From DATHVR01 sp035461175 (GTDB taxonomy: Bacteria; Actinomycetota; Acidimicrobiia; Spongiisociales; ZC4RG35): a DNA stretch of 7,307 nucleotides. The stretch is from contig DATHVR010000109.1 in the NCBI GenBank assembly GCA_035461175.1, positions 1-7,307 of the forward strand. Direction: 5' to 3'. The position numbers and the translations under genes were made by a program. This document shows, one piece after another, positions 1-7,059 of this stretch. The notes below the pieces were generated by a model. The model did not search any database. It was not told the DNA's origin and was given only the letters and a program-made list of their open reading frames with translations. Each line of letters starts with the position of its first letter. The stretch's first letter is position 1.

Positions 1-23
1 TGGCGCGCAATCCTGTCGCGAAA
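1..23. repeat. Half of a long palindromic repeat at the left edge
   Basis: These 23 bases begin TGGCGCGCAAT and end TGTCGCGAAA. They match the reverse complement of 7276-7298 with one mismatch (C at position 12, T in the other copy). The left edge coincides with the symmetry centre of the palindrome seen at the right end, so only one arm is present here. It lies 36 bp beyond the hrpB stop codon, in the 3' flank of that gene. Its presence at both ends suggests a dispersed intergenic repeat. A role in transcription termination or chromosome packing is possible but not shown. Confidence 0.75.
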
Positions 24-59
24 ACGGATTTGCGGCCTCTGCCTGTTCCGGGCTCCGGC

Positions 60-2492
60 CTAGGGATTCTCCGGCCAGTCGTGTTTGGGATAGCGTCCCG
101 CCATCTCCTTACGCACCTCGTGCCATGAGCCCGACCAGAAGCCGGCCAGGTCCGAGGTGACCTGGATCGGGCGGTTGGCGGGGGAGAGGAGCTCCATCAC
201 CAGGGGCTCTCCTCCCACCCGGGGGGTCTGGTCGACGCCGAACATCTCCTGGACCCTGACCGATACCGTCGGGGTGGAGCGGGAGTAGTCGATCCGGACC
301 CGGCGGCCCGATCCGGTGACGAAGTGGGTGGGAGCCTGACGGTCCAGCTGGGAGATGAGTTCGTGGCCGAGCCGCCCCCGCAGGACCGAGGTGAGATCGA
401 TAGAGGCAACGTCGTCCCACCCGGTGGCCGCAAACAGATAAGGCCCCAGCCACTCGGCGAGGCTGGACTCGAGCGCCGCATCCGACCAGTCGGGCCAGGG
501 CGGCCCAAGTCGAGAGTGCAGGAAGTTGACCCTCTCCCTCAACTGGCGGGCCGAATCCGTCCACGGCAACGAGTCGAGGCCGTCGGCGCCGATACGGGCG
601 ACAAGCGCGGCGGTGGTCGGTTCCCCCGCAGCGGGCCGCCGGTCGGTCACCTCGAGCACGACACCCCCCAGCCGCCGCTCGGTGCGGTCGACGAGCCTGT
701 CGCCGTCCCAGGTGAGCTGGCGGGATTCATCCACCTCGTGAGAGAAGGCGCGGGCCACGTCGACCCGATCGATGGCGCCGGCGAGACGGATGCGGGAGTC
801 ACGCCGCCGGCCGTCGAGGTCGGCCGCCACCACGAAGTCCTCGATGGCGAGGGGATCGGAGGCATCGAAGAACGCAGTCGTACCGGTTCGCAGCTGGAAG
901 CGTCCCGGGCTGCCCCGCCGGGCGGCCAGGCGGTCGGGGAAGGCGAGAGCAAGTACGGCGCCGACCCGATCCAGGTCGACATCGGCGAGATCGATCCCCA
1001 CTCCCTCGGAGGACCCGATCCTGCTGGCCAGATCCTGGGCCACGGCCCGCAGATGGTGGAGCGATCCCGTGGCTGCCATCGGATGATTGAAGCTGCGATC
1101 CACCAGCAGCCGGACCCGGATGGCGGCATCGACTGGTCGCTCGCCCGGCGGGCCGCGCATCGGATCCCGCTGGTCGATCACCGTTGCCAGCCAGATGGCG
1201 AGGGCACGGTCGGGTCCGGCGTCGGCGACCATCCGGGCCAGACGGGGATGGAGCGGAAGGGCCACCATCCGGCGGCCGGTGTCGGTTAGTCGTCCTCCCG
1301 TACTCGCCCCCAGCCTCTCGAGCAGGATCACCGCCTCGGACCATGCGGCCTCCGGGGGAGGGTCGAGCCAAGAGAGCTCCCCCGGATCGGCCACACCCCA
1401 GGCGGCGAGTTCCAGCGCCAGTCCCGACAGGTCGACCTGGGTGATTTCGGGGTCGATGGCGGGTGACCGGGCGGCATGTTCCATCTTCGACCACAACCGG
1501 TAGGCCACCCCGGGTGCCAACCGTCCGGCCCGGCCGGCGCGCTGGTCGGCTGAGGCCCGCGAGATAGAAATGGTTCGGAGCCGGGTCATCCCGGTGCGGG
1601 GATCGAATCGGGGGGCCCGAGCGGCGCCGGAGTCGACGACCACTTTCACCCCCTCCACCGTCAGGCTCGACTCGGCGATGTCGGTCGAGAGTACGACCTT
1701 TCGAAACGGGGCCTCGGCTGCGGCGAGGGCCAGGTCCTGCTCCTCGGTCGGGAGGGAGCCGTGCAGGACCCGGACGTCGGCGAGGGCGTCGATCAGCTTC
1801 TCTTCAACCCGCCGAATCTCGGCCATACCGGGCAGGAAGACCAGCACATCGCCCTCGGTCTCCTTGAGGGCGCGGCGAACGATGGTGGCGATATGATCCT
1901 CCATGTGGCGGCTGCGGGGTGGTGCCGGCGTCCAGCGGAGGTCGACGGGATAGGTGGTGGTGGCGGCCTCGATCACCGGAGCGCCCCCGAGAAGCTCCGC
2001 CACCGGTCCCGGCTGGATCGTCGCCGACATCGCCAGCAGCCGCATATCGGGGCGCAGATTGCGCCGCGTGTCCAGGGCGAGGGCCAGTCCTAGATCGGTC
2101 TGCAGGTTGCGCTCGTGGAGTTCATCGAAGATCACGATCGAGGTCCCGGAAAGCTCGGGGTCCGACTGGAGGCGGCGGGTGAGAATCCCCTCCGTCACGA
2201 CCTCGATCCGGGTGTTGCGACCCGTCGCCCGGTCGTGGCGGGTGACATACCCCACGGTGCTCCCGACCGGTTCCCCCAGAAGCGAGGCCATCCGTCTCGC
2301 CGCCGCCCGGGTGGCCAGTCGACGCGGCTCCAGGACGAGGATCTTGCCGGCCACGGTGTCGAGCAGCCGGAGCGGGACCACCGTCGTCTTGCCCGATCCG
2401 GGCGGGGCGACCAGAACCGCCGTGCCGGCCGAGGCGAGGGCGGATCGCACCTGGTCCATCACAGCCTCGACGGGCAGTCCGGTGTTCTCCAT
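60..2492 (-). CDS. hrpB: HrpB, DEAH-box ATP-dependent helicase
   Basis: This encodes a superfamily 2 DExH/RHA-type ATPase of the HrpB family, a presumed RNA helicase whose cellular substrate is poorly defined. Numbering is from the ATG at 2492 (810 aa). Visible motifs are motif I APPGSGKTT (29-37), Ia LEPRR (54-58), TEGILTRRL (100-108), motif II DELH (123-126), III SAT (156-158), IV VLVFLPG (216-222), V STDIAESSLT (269-278) and VI QRAGRAGR (317-324). The HrpB-specific C-terminal domain covers about 662-810, with APTHF (720), RIDY (733-736), LSPANRPIQVTSDLAGFW (769-786) and the terminal YPKHDWPENP. All catalytic motifs are intact and the length is normal for the family. A TTG at 2558 would add 22 residues, but family members normally begin close to the LPVEAV segment, and the TTG leaves only 24 bp to the divergent gene. 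Neither start has a clear Shine-Dalgarno. A possible TANNNT -10 box (TACCCT, 2507-2502 on the minus strand) lies 9 nt before the ATG. Family assignment is very secure; the start is not. Confidence 0.95.
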   Translation of the reverse strand: MENTGLPVEAVMDQVRSALASAGTAVLVAPPGSGKTTVVPLRLLDTVAGKILVLEPRRLATRAAARRMASLLGEPVGSTVGYVTRHDRATGRNTRIEVVTEGILTRRLQSDPELSGTSIVIFDELHERNLQTDLGLALALDTRRNLRPDMRLLAMSATIQPGPVAELLGGAPVIEAATTTYPVDLRWTPAPPRSRHMEDHIATIVRRALKETEGDVLVFLPGMAEIRRVEEKLIDALADVRVLHGSLPTEEQDLALAAAEAPFRKVVLSTDIAESSLTVEGVKVVVDSGAARAPRFDPRTGMTRLRTISISRASADQRAGRAGRLAPGVAYRLWSKMEHAARSPAIDPEITQVDLSGLALELAAWGVADPGELSWLDPPPEAAWSEAVILLERLGASTGGRLTDTGRRMVALPLHPRLARMVADAGPDRALAIWLATVIDQRDPMRGPPGERPVDAAIRVRLLVDRSFNHPMAATGSLHHLRAVAQDLASRIGSSEGVGIDLADVDLDRVGAVLALAFPDRLAARRGSPGRFQLRTGTTAFFDASDPLAIEDFVVAADLDGRRRDSRIRLAGAIDRVDVARAFSHEVDESRQLTWDGDRLVDRTERRLGGVVLEVTDRRPAAGEPTTAALVARIGADGLDSLPWTDSARQLRERVNFLHSRLGPPWPDWSDAALESSLAEWLGPYLFAATGWDDVASIDLTSVLRGRLGHELISQLDRQAPTHFVTGSGRRVRIDYSRSTPTVSVRVQEMFGVDQTPRVGGEPLVMELLSPANRPIQVTSDLAGFWSGSWHEVRKEMAGRYPKHDWPENP

Positions 2493-2567
2493 GCCCGGTC
2501 GAGGGTAGGGAGAGCGGCTCTGGATCGGGAATGGCGATGCATCCTCCGTAGTTGGCAACGGTGAGAG

Positions 2568-2576
2568 AGGAAGGAG
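2568..2576 (+). promoter_or_regulatory. Strong Shine-Dalgarno for the PPOX gene
   Basis: AGGAAGGAG lies 6 nt upstream of the ATG at 2583 and fixes that start codon. It is the only strong ribosome binding site seen before a gene in this window. The 90 bp between this gene's start and the hrpB ATG must hold both divergent promoters. No convincing -35/-10 pair for the plus strand was found there. Confidence 0.8.
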
Positions 2577-2582
2577 CCATCG

Positions 2583-2996
2583 ATGACCCCAGAGGAAGCA
2601 CTCGACTTTGCCCGGGCACAGTCCCGGGGAACCGTCCTGACCATCCGGCGCAACGGGCGACCCCAGGCGTCAAATGTGGTCTACGCGGTTCTGGACGACG
2701 CCATCCAGGTGTCGGTCACCGACGGACGCGCCAAGACCGCCAACCTGCGGCGTGACCCGCGGGTGGCGATGCACGTCAGCTCGCACGACTTTCGGAACTG
2801 GGCCGTGATCGAAGGGACGGCGCAGCTTTCCCCGTTCACAACTGGGCCCGACCACCCCACCGCCGCCGCCCTGCGCCGGGTCTACGAGGCGATAGCCGGG
2901 CCGCACCCGGATTGGGACGAGTTCGACCGGGCCATGGTCGACGACCGACGTCTGGTCCTCTCCTTCACCGTCGACCACGCGTATGGGCAGGTCTAA
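2583..2996 (+). CDS. PPOX-class F420-dependent oxidoreductase (Rv1155-like)
   Basis: This encodes a 137-residue, single-domain split beta-barrel protein of the pyridoxamine-5'-phosphate-oxidase-like superfamily, closest in pattern to the FDOR-B group that includes mycobacterial Rv1155. Family members are cytosolic dimers that use the deazaflavin F420 (some bind FMN) to reduce small molecules such as tetrapyrroles. The substrate here cannot be told from sequence. Recognisable segments are TIRRNGRPQASNVVY (20-34), the cofactor-phosphate region GRAKTANLRRDPRVAM (48-63), AVIEGTAQL (74-82) and the C-terminal block HPDWDEFDRAMVDDRRLVL (108-126), ending in HAYG. Length is normal and no residue looks lost. 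It diverges from hrpB, and its TAA stop overlaps the stop of the convergent DUF445 gene. An F420 role implies that the host makes F420, which fits an actinobacterium. Confidence 0.9.
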   Translation: MTPEEALDFARAQSRGTVLTIRRNGRPQASNVVYAVLDDAIQVSVTDGRAKTANLRRDPRVAMHVSSHDFRNWAVIEGTAQLSPFTTGPDHPTAAALRRVYEAIAGPHPDWDEFDRAMVDDRRLVLSFTVDHAYGQV

Positions 2997-4249
2997 GCCC
3001 CCAGCAGGTGCACCACGGTGTGGATGGTGAGGCCGACCAGGCCGCCGACCACGGTCCCGTTGATGCGCACGAACTGGAGGTCGCGACCCATCCACAGTTC
3101 CAGGCGGCGGCTGGTGTCCTCGGGGTCCCAGCGGTCGACCGTGGCTGCGATCAGGTCGCCCAGTTCCCGTTGTCCCACCCGGGCCAGGGGTGGGGCAAGG
3201 GAGGCGAGCCAGGCGTCGATGCGAGCCCGCAGCGAGGGATCTTCCACCAGCCGCTCCCCGAGCTGGACCAGGGCGGCGGCGATCCGCTTGCGGAGGCGGG
3301 AATCGGGGCGGGTGGATGCCTCGACCAGGGCGCCGGCCATTTGGGACCAGGTCCCTCTTGCCCATTTGCGCAGCTCCGGATGTTCGGCCAACTCCTCGAC
3401 CCGGACGGCCACGAGGTGGGCCAGCTCGGGGTCGGACTGGAGTCGTTGGGCGAGTTCGGCCAGGCGCACGTCGATGGTGTGCCGAATCTCGTGGTCCGGG
3501 TTGGCCGCCATCTCCTCCAGGAAACGGTGCAGGGTGTCGTAGGCACGGGCGAAAACGGCGTCGTCGATTGCGTCAGGCACCCACCAGGGAGACTCCTGGC
3601 CGAGGCGTCGGCGCAGGGCGGTGCGATTCTCGTCCATCGTCGAGGCGATTCCGAGGATCGCCGAGGTGAGGACGCCCTGGTGCTGGCCGTCGGCGATGGC
3701 GGCCTGCATGCTCCGGCCGACCAGCTCGGCGACGGGGAGGCTGCGAAGCCGGTCCACCACCATCCGCTCCAGGTCGGACTCGATCGAGTCGGCGTCCATT
3801 CCCTCGGCGATGGCTCCCAGCGTGGTGGCGAGGCGACCGGCCAGCAGGTCGGAGTTGTCACGATGTGAGAGCCAGACCCCGGCACGCTCGGGCAGGTGGG
3901 CATCCTGCAGACGCTCCACGATCTGATCCGGGGCGAGGAAGTTGTTGCGCACGAATTCGCCCAGGCTCCGGCCCAGTCCCTCCTTCGAGCGGGGGATGAC
4001 GGCGGTATGGGGGATCGGGATACCCAGGGGGTGTCGGAACAAGGCCGTGACCGCGAACCAGTCCGCCATACCACCGATCATGGCCGCCTCCGAGGTTCTG
4101 CGTAGGAACCCCACCCAGGTGGCGTCGCCCATGGCGAAGGTGGACGCGAACAATGCGGTAACGGCGATCAGAAGGCCGGTGGCGCGCCGCCGGGCGGCGG
4201 CCAGCCCCTGCAGCCGTTCGAGATCGTAGGTGGACAGGTCCCCGTTCAC
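2993..4249 (-). CDS. DUF445 family membrane-anchored protein
   Basis: This 418-residue protein carries the DUF445 (YjiN-like) signature. The cytoplasmic or biochemical role of the family is unknown. A hydrophobic segment at about 23-40 (LLIAVTALFASTFAMG) is followed by the family hallmark ADWFAVTALFRHPLGIPIPH (62-81), then IPRSKEGLGRSLGEFVRNNF (85-104). A long, charged, probably helical middle region of about 280 residues follows. A second hydrophobic stretch ends the protein (about 394-416, VRINGTVVGGLVGLTIHTVVHLL), preceded by LQFVRINGT as in relatives. It is therefore likely held in the membrane by both ends with the helical body between. The start is GTG at 4249. The preceding sequence TTGGGGC gives only a weak Shine-Dalgarno match. 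The 5' side faces the 109-bp repeat array and, beyond it, the divergent acyl-CoA oxidase. The 3' end overlaps the PPOX gene by 4 bp. Confidence 0.9.
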   Translation of the reverse strand: MNGDLSTYDLERLQGLAAARRRATGLLIAVTALFASTFAMGDATWVGFLRRTSEAAMIGGMADWFAVTALFRHPLGIPIPHTAVIPRSKEGLGRSLGEFVRNNFLAPDQIVERLQDAHLPERAGVWLSHRDNSDLLAGRLATTLGAIAEGMDADSIESDLERMVVDRLRSLPVAELVGRSMQAAIADGQHQGVLTSAILGIASTMDENRTALRRRLGQESPWWVPDAIDDAVFARAYDTLHRFLEEMAANPDHEIRHTIDVRLAELAQRLQSDPELAHLVAVRVEELAEHPELRKWARGTWSQMAGALVEASTRPDSRLRKRIAAALVQLGERLVEDPSLRARIDAWLASLAPPLARVGQRELGDLIAATVDRWDPEDTSRRLELWMGRDLQFVRINGTVVGGLVGLTIHTVVHLLGA

Positions 4250-4314
4250 GCCCCAATGGTGCCAGGTGCGGACCCAGTACCTTCATAAATCGGCGCAGGT
4301 CGTGTGAAGCCGCC

Positions 4315-4368
4315 CGGCAGGGACACGGCCCCACAACTGGCCGCGGGGATGGGCCATTACCCCCACAG
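4315..4368. repeat. Degenerate leading copy of the 109-bp repeat
   Basis: The segment GGCCGCGGGGATGGGCC followed by ATTACCCCCACAG resembles the end of each full unit (GGCCGTGGGG, a G run, then AGTACCCCCACAG). The left hairpin arm is eroded to GATGGGCC, so the strong stem is lost. Just before it, ACGGCCCCACAACTGGCCG may be the remnant of the core and linker with a shorter spacing. I read it as an old, truncated unit at the DUF445 side of the array. The left boundary is approximate. Confidence 0.5.
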
Positions 4369-4455
4369 CTGGATCCCGACAGACGAGTTCGTGGGTTGAG
4401 ACCCTCGGGCGGATGACCCCGCCCTAGACAACTGTGATGCGGGTGGCCGTGGGGT

Positions 4456-4476
4456 TGTGGGGGCAGTACCCCCACA
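4456..4476. repeat. G5/C5 hairpin, array copy 1
   Basis: The arms TGTGGGGG and CCCCCACA pair perfectly (8 bp) around the loop CAGTA. A second GTACCCCCACAGA without its left arm follows at 4488-4500, 22 bp after the matching position in this hairpin. Confidence 0.8.
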
Positions 4477-4584
4477 GAATCAATTGAGTACCCCCACAGA
4501 TGCAACCAACAGACGACCTCGTGGGACTGAGACGGTTGGGCGATGGCCCCGCCCGGACGAAGGTGAAGCGGGTAGCCGTGGGGG

Positions 4585-4605
4585 TGTGGGGGCAGTACCC
4601 CCACA
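4585..4605. repeat. G5/C5 hairpin, array copy 2
   Basis: This is the same 8-bp stem and CAGTA loop as the copy at 4456, preceded by GCCGTGGGGG. Unlike the other two copies it has no duplicated half-site after it. Confidence 0.8.
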
Positions 4606-4693
4606 AAGTGGCTAGGGACAGACGGCTTCCGGGGGTGAGACGGTCGGGCGGATGGCCCCGCCCCGGCCAGCTGTGACGGGGTGGCCGTGGGGG

Positions 4694-4714
4694 TGTGGGG
4701 GCAGTACCCCCACA
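4694..4714. repeat. G5/C5 hairpin, array copy 3
   Basis: This has the same stem and loop, closest to the acyl-CoA oxidase start. A further half-site, GTACCCCCAC, follows at 4725-4734, 21 bp after the matching position in this hairpin and just upstream of the proposed -10 box. Confidence 0.8.
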
Positions 4715-4741
4715 GATAAAACCAGTACCCCCACGAGTCAA

Positions 4742-4747
4742 TACAGT
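4742..4747 (+). promoter_or_regulatory. Possible -10 box of a leaderless acyl-CoA oxidase promoter
   Basis: TACAGT fits the actinobacterial TANNNT -10 pattern and ends 6 nt before the ATG at 4754. Transcription would then begin at or next to the start codon. This agrees with the absence of a Shine-Dalgarno sequence (the bases before ATG are AGTTGCAGC). No TTGACA-like -35 is seen; the -35 area overlaps the GTACCCCCAC half-site at 4725-4734. Leaderless transcription is common in actinobacteria, but its use here is inference. Confidence 0.4.
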
Positions 4748-4753
4748 TGCAGC

Positions 4754-7036
4754 ATGGGTTCTGTGGATCTCCTGCTCGAAGAGCCGCGCCTGAGGCCGTT
4801 CCTTCCGCTCCTCTATGCCGTTTGGGCAGATGGCGACCTCACGGGCGAGGAGATCGGCAGTCTCCGGTCGCGATTGTCCGGCCTCATCGACGGGGATTGC
4901 GTCCCCGCCGTCGAAGCGTGGCTGCGTCCCGACCAGCCACCCCCTGCCGCCGAGCTCGCTCGTCTCGCTCATCAGATCCGGCTGGGATTGCCGGGACCTA
5001 TCAGCCACTGCGGGCCGGCGTCGCTCGGACTCCGTCTGGCCGGGGCGGTCCCCGATTCGGTGGTAGAAGCACTCCGCTCGGCCGACGCGGCGGTCGGACC
5101 GTTCGGGCCGCCGGCGGGGCGGCCCCTGACTACTCATCCTTCTCCACCCGGGTTGATCGGGCCTATGCCGGCGCGTGAGCCCTCCTTCGATCCGGGTGAG
5201 CTCGGACGCCTCCTGGCCGGACCCCACGCCGAGGTGAGACAGAGGGTTCTGGAGATTTTGCGTCGTCCCGACTTCGCCCTGGAGCCGGGCGCAAGCATCG
5301 AGGAGCACCGTCGTCAGGTGCGAACCTGGCTCGACGTTCTCGCCGATGAAGACGTGGGGGCGTTGGGGTTCCCGTCGGAGCTGGGGGGCGGGGCTGATCC
5401 GGGTGGGTTCCTCACCGCCTTTGCTGTCATCGCCCATCACGATCTCAGCCTGCTGACCAAATTCGGGGTGCAGTTCGGGCTCTTCGCCGGGTCGGTGATG
5501 CGGCTGGGGTCCGAGAGGCATCACCCGGTGGTAGAAGCGGCAATCTCGGGTGAGCTGTTGGGGTGCTTCGCCATGACCGAGACCGGCCACGGATCCAACG
5601 TCGCCGAACTCCAGACCACGGCCACCTACGTCCCCGAGTCGGACGAGTTCGAGATCCATACCCCGGTCTCCCGCGCTCGAAAGGACTACATCGGAAATGC
5701 CGCCGTTGATGGGACGATGGCGGTCGTTTTCGCCCGGTTGCTGATCGACGACTCCGATCATGGAATCCACGCCTTTCTGGTTCCGATCCGAGATGGCAAC
5801 GGGTCGGCAGCCAGGGGTGTCACGATCGGCGACGACGGGGCGAAGGCGGGCTTGAACGGGGTCGACAACGGCTGGATTACGTTCGAGCGCGTGCGAATCC
5901 CTCGCGACTACCTGCTCGATCGCTTCGCCACGGTCGATGCCTCCGGGACCTATACCTCGCCCATCACCAGCCCGGCGCGGCGCTTCTTCACAACCCTCGG
6001 CACACTGGTCGGAGGAAGGGTGTCGATCGCCGCCGCCGCCGTGTCTGCTGCCGAGACGGCCCTGGTGATCGCGGTTCGCTACGCCCACCGCCGCCGCCAG
6101 TTCTCGACCGACGCCGGGCTGGAGACTCGGCTGATCGACTATCGCTCGCACCAGGTGAGGCTGATGCCTCGTCTGGCCGGCACCTATGCCTATCACTTCG
6201 CCGCCTCCGCGCTCAGCGAGGGCTGGGTCGAGCTGGAGGGTGCTCCGGGAGACACCGGCCACGACCGGCGGGCCTTCGAGGGCCGGGCGGCAGGGATCAA
6301 GGCGTTCGCCACGTGGCACGCCCTCGACACCGTGTCCGAGTGCCGCCAGGCTTGTGGTGGCCAGGGCTACATGGCCGCCAACCGTCTCGGTCTCATCGCT
6401 TCCGACGTCGACGTCTTCACCACCTTCGAAGGCGACAACACCGTTCTTGCCCAACTTCTCGCCAAGGCTTTGCTCACCGACTACCGGTCGAGCTTCGACG
6501 ACCTCACGCCCGGAAGGTTGGTGCGGCATCTGGCCGAAAGAGTGACCGGGTTCTTCACCGAGTCGGTCCCGGTGCTCGGTGCCGTTGGAGGCGATGTGAC
6601 CGAGCCCAAGACCTGCCATGAACTGATGCGACGGCGAGCCCGATTCCTGCTCGTCAAACTGGCCGAAAGGGTCAAGCGCCGCCTCGACGAAGGCGTCGAG
6701 GCGGCCGAAGCCTTCCTCGACCTTCAGCCGCACGCCCTCGACACCGCTCGCGCGGCCACCGAGTTGGAGGCATTCGAGGCGCTGCTGGCGGCTGCCGACC
6801 GGGTCGGAGAGGAGGCGGGCGCCCGCCTGCGAAATCTAGCGGTGCTCTTCGCCCTGTGGCGTATCCAGAAGGAGCTGGGCAGCCACATCATCTCGGGGCT
6901 GCTGAGCCCGGGGACCGCCAAGGATGTGCGGGCGGCGGTGGTGGCCATTTCCGAGCGCCTGGCCGCCGACTCGCTGACCCTGGTCGACGCCTTCGGCATC
7001 CCCGACGAGGTCATCGCCGCCCCCATCGCGGTCTGA
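4754..7036 (+). CDS. Acyl-CoA oxidase/dehydrogenase with TerB-like N-terminal domain
   Basis: This encodes a 760-residue flavoprotein of the acyl-CoA oxidase branch of the acyl-CoA dehydrogenase superfamily. It is expected to oxidise acyl-CoA to trans-2-enoyl-CoA with FAD, the first step of beta-oxidation. Chain-length preference, and whether oxygen or an electron-transfer flavoprotein takes the electrons, cannot be read from sequence. Residues 16-41 (FLPLLYAVWADGDLTGEEI...) resemble a TerB-like helical domain. A proline-rich linker runs to about 137. The oxidase body then carries MTETGHGSNV (274-283, flavin/substrate region), the KDYIGNA block, RRRQFS, CRQACGGQGYM (530-540) and TFEGDNTV (557-564). 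By family analogy E559 is the catalytic base. The C-terminal helical half is complete, so the gene is intact. ATG 4754 was chosen because an in-frame start at 4652 would translate repeat DNA. No downstream partner gene is present, and the 3' flank carries the 40-bp hairpin array. Confidence 0.92.
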   Translation: MGSVDLLLEEPRLRPFLPLLYAVWADGDLTGEEIGSLRSRLSGLIDGDCVPAVEAWLRPDQPPPAAELARLAHQIRLGLPGPISHCGPASLGLRLAGAVPDSVVEALRSADAAVGPFGPPAGRPLTTHPSPPGLIGPMPAREPSFDPGELGRLLAGPHAEVRQRVLEILRRPDFALEPGASIEEHRRQVRTWLDVLADEDVGALGFPSELGGGADPGGFLTAFAVIAHHDLSLLTKFGVQFGLFAGSVMRLGSERHHPVVEAAISGELLGCFAMTETGHGSNVAELQTTATYVPESDEFEIHTPVSRARKDYIGNAAVDGTMAVVFARLLIDDSDHGIHAFLVPIRDGNGSAARGVTIGDDGAKAGLNGVDNGWITFERVRIPRDYLLDRFATVDASGTYTSPITSPARRFFTTLGTLVGGRVSIAAAAVSAAETALVIAVRYAHRRRQFSTDAGLETRLIDYRSHQVRLMPRLAGTYAYHFAASALSEGWVELEGAPGDTGHDRRAFEGRAAGIKAFATWHALDTVSECRQACGGQGYMAANRLGLIASDVDVFTTFEGDNTVLAQLLAKALLTDYRSSFDDLTPGRLVRHLAERVTGFFTESVPVLGAVGGDVTEPKTCHELMRRRARFLLVKLAERVKRRLDEGVEAAEAFLDLQPHALDTARAATELEAFEALLAAADRVGEEAGARLRNLAVLFALWRIQKELGSHIISGLLSPGTAKDVRAAVVAISERLAADSLTLVDAFGIPDEVIAAPIAV

Positions 7037-7059
7037 CCTTTCCAAGGGGGGACGCGTTG

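Larger units (their letters stand above)
4360..4706. repeat. Tandem array of ~109-bp core-plus-hairpin repeats (3 units)
   Basis: Measured from one CCCCCACA arm to the next, the units are 4360-4468 (109 bp), 4469-4597 (129 bp, containing an extra 22-bp half-site duplication) and 4598-4706 (109 bp). Each holds a core (4378-4424, 4508-4554, 4617-4663) with CAGACGRNNTCG or a variant, then TGAGAC, then GGGCGGATGGCCCCGCCC or a near copy. A diverged linker and GCGGGTGGCCGTGGGG or similar follow, and then a hairpin. The core's second part can fold as GGGCGG/CCGCCC around a 6-nt loop. The array fills the gap between two divergent genes, so it sits where promoters and operators belong, not where terminators do. 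No open reading frame in it looks like protein. It could be a regulatory array, a structured RNA element or a non-autonomous repeat; the sequence alone does not decide. Confidence 0.85.

Noticed and set aside
324..1289. A 321-codon open frame on the plus strand, antisense to hrpB
   Set aside because: It is Gly/Pro/Arg-rich with no recognisable domain and lies wholly opposite conserved helicase sequence.
2493..2558. A TTG start for hrpB adding 22 residues
   Set aside because: The added residues are Pro/Ser-rich and not part of the family pattern. No ribosome binding site precedes the TTG, and only 24 bp would remain before the divergent gene. It is kept as an alternative, not excluded.
2912..3868. 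A 318-codon plus-strand frame across the end of the PPOX gene and antisense to DUF445
   Set aside because: It overlaps two convincing genes and shows only GC-driven composition. The DUF445 signature is clear on the other strand.
4360..4714. The G5/C5 hairpins as intrinsic terminators
   Set aside because: They lie between two divergent genes, upstream of both, and lack T tracts.
4652..4753. An upstream in-frame start for the oxidase (34 extra residues)
   Set aside because: The extra residues would be read from the last repeat unit and its hairpin. Residues from the ATG at 4754 match the usual beginning of the TerB-like segment.
4424..6733. A 769-codon open frame on the minus strand, antisense to the oxidase and running into the repeat array
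   Set aside because: Its translation has low complexity and no family motifs, while the plus strand encodes an intact, motif-complete enzyme. Long antisense frames are expected at this GC content. Its end consists of translated repeat DNA.
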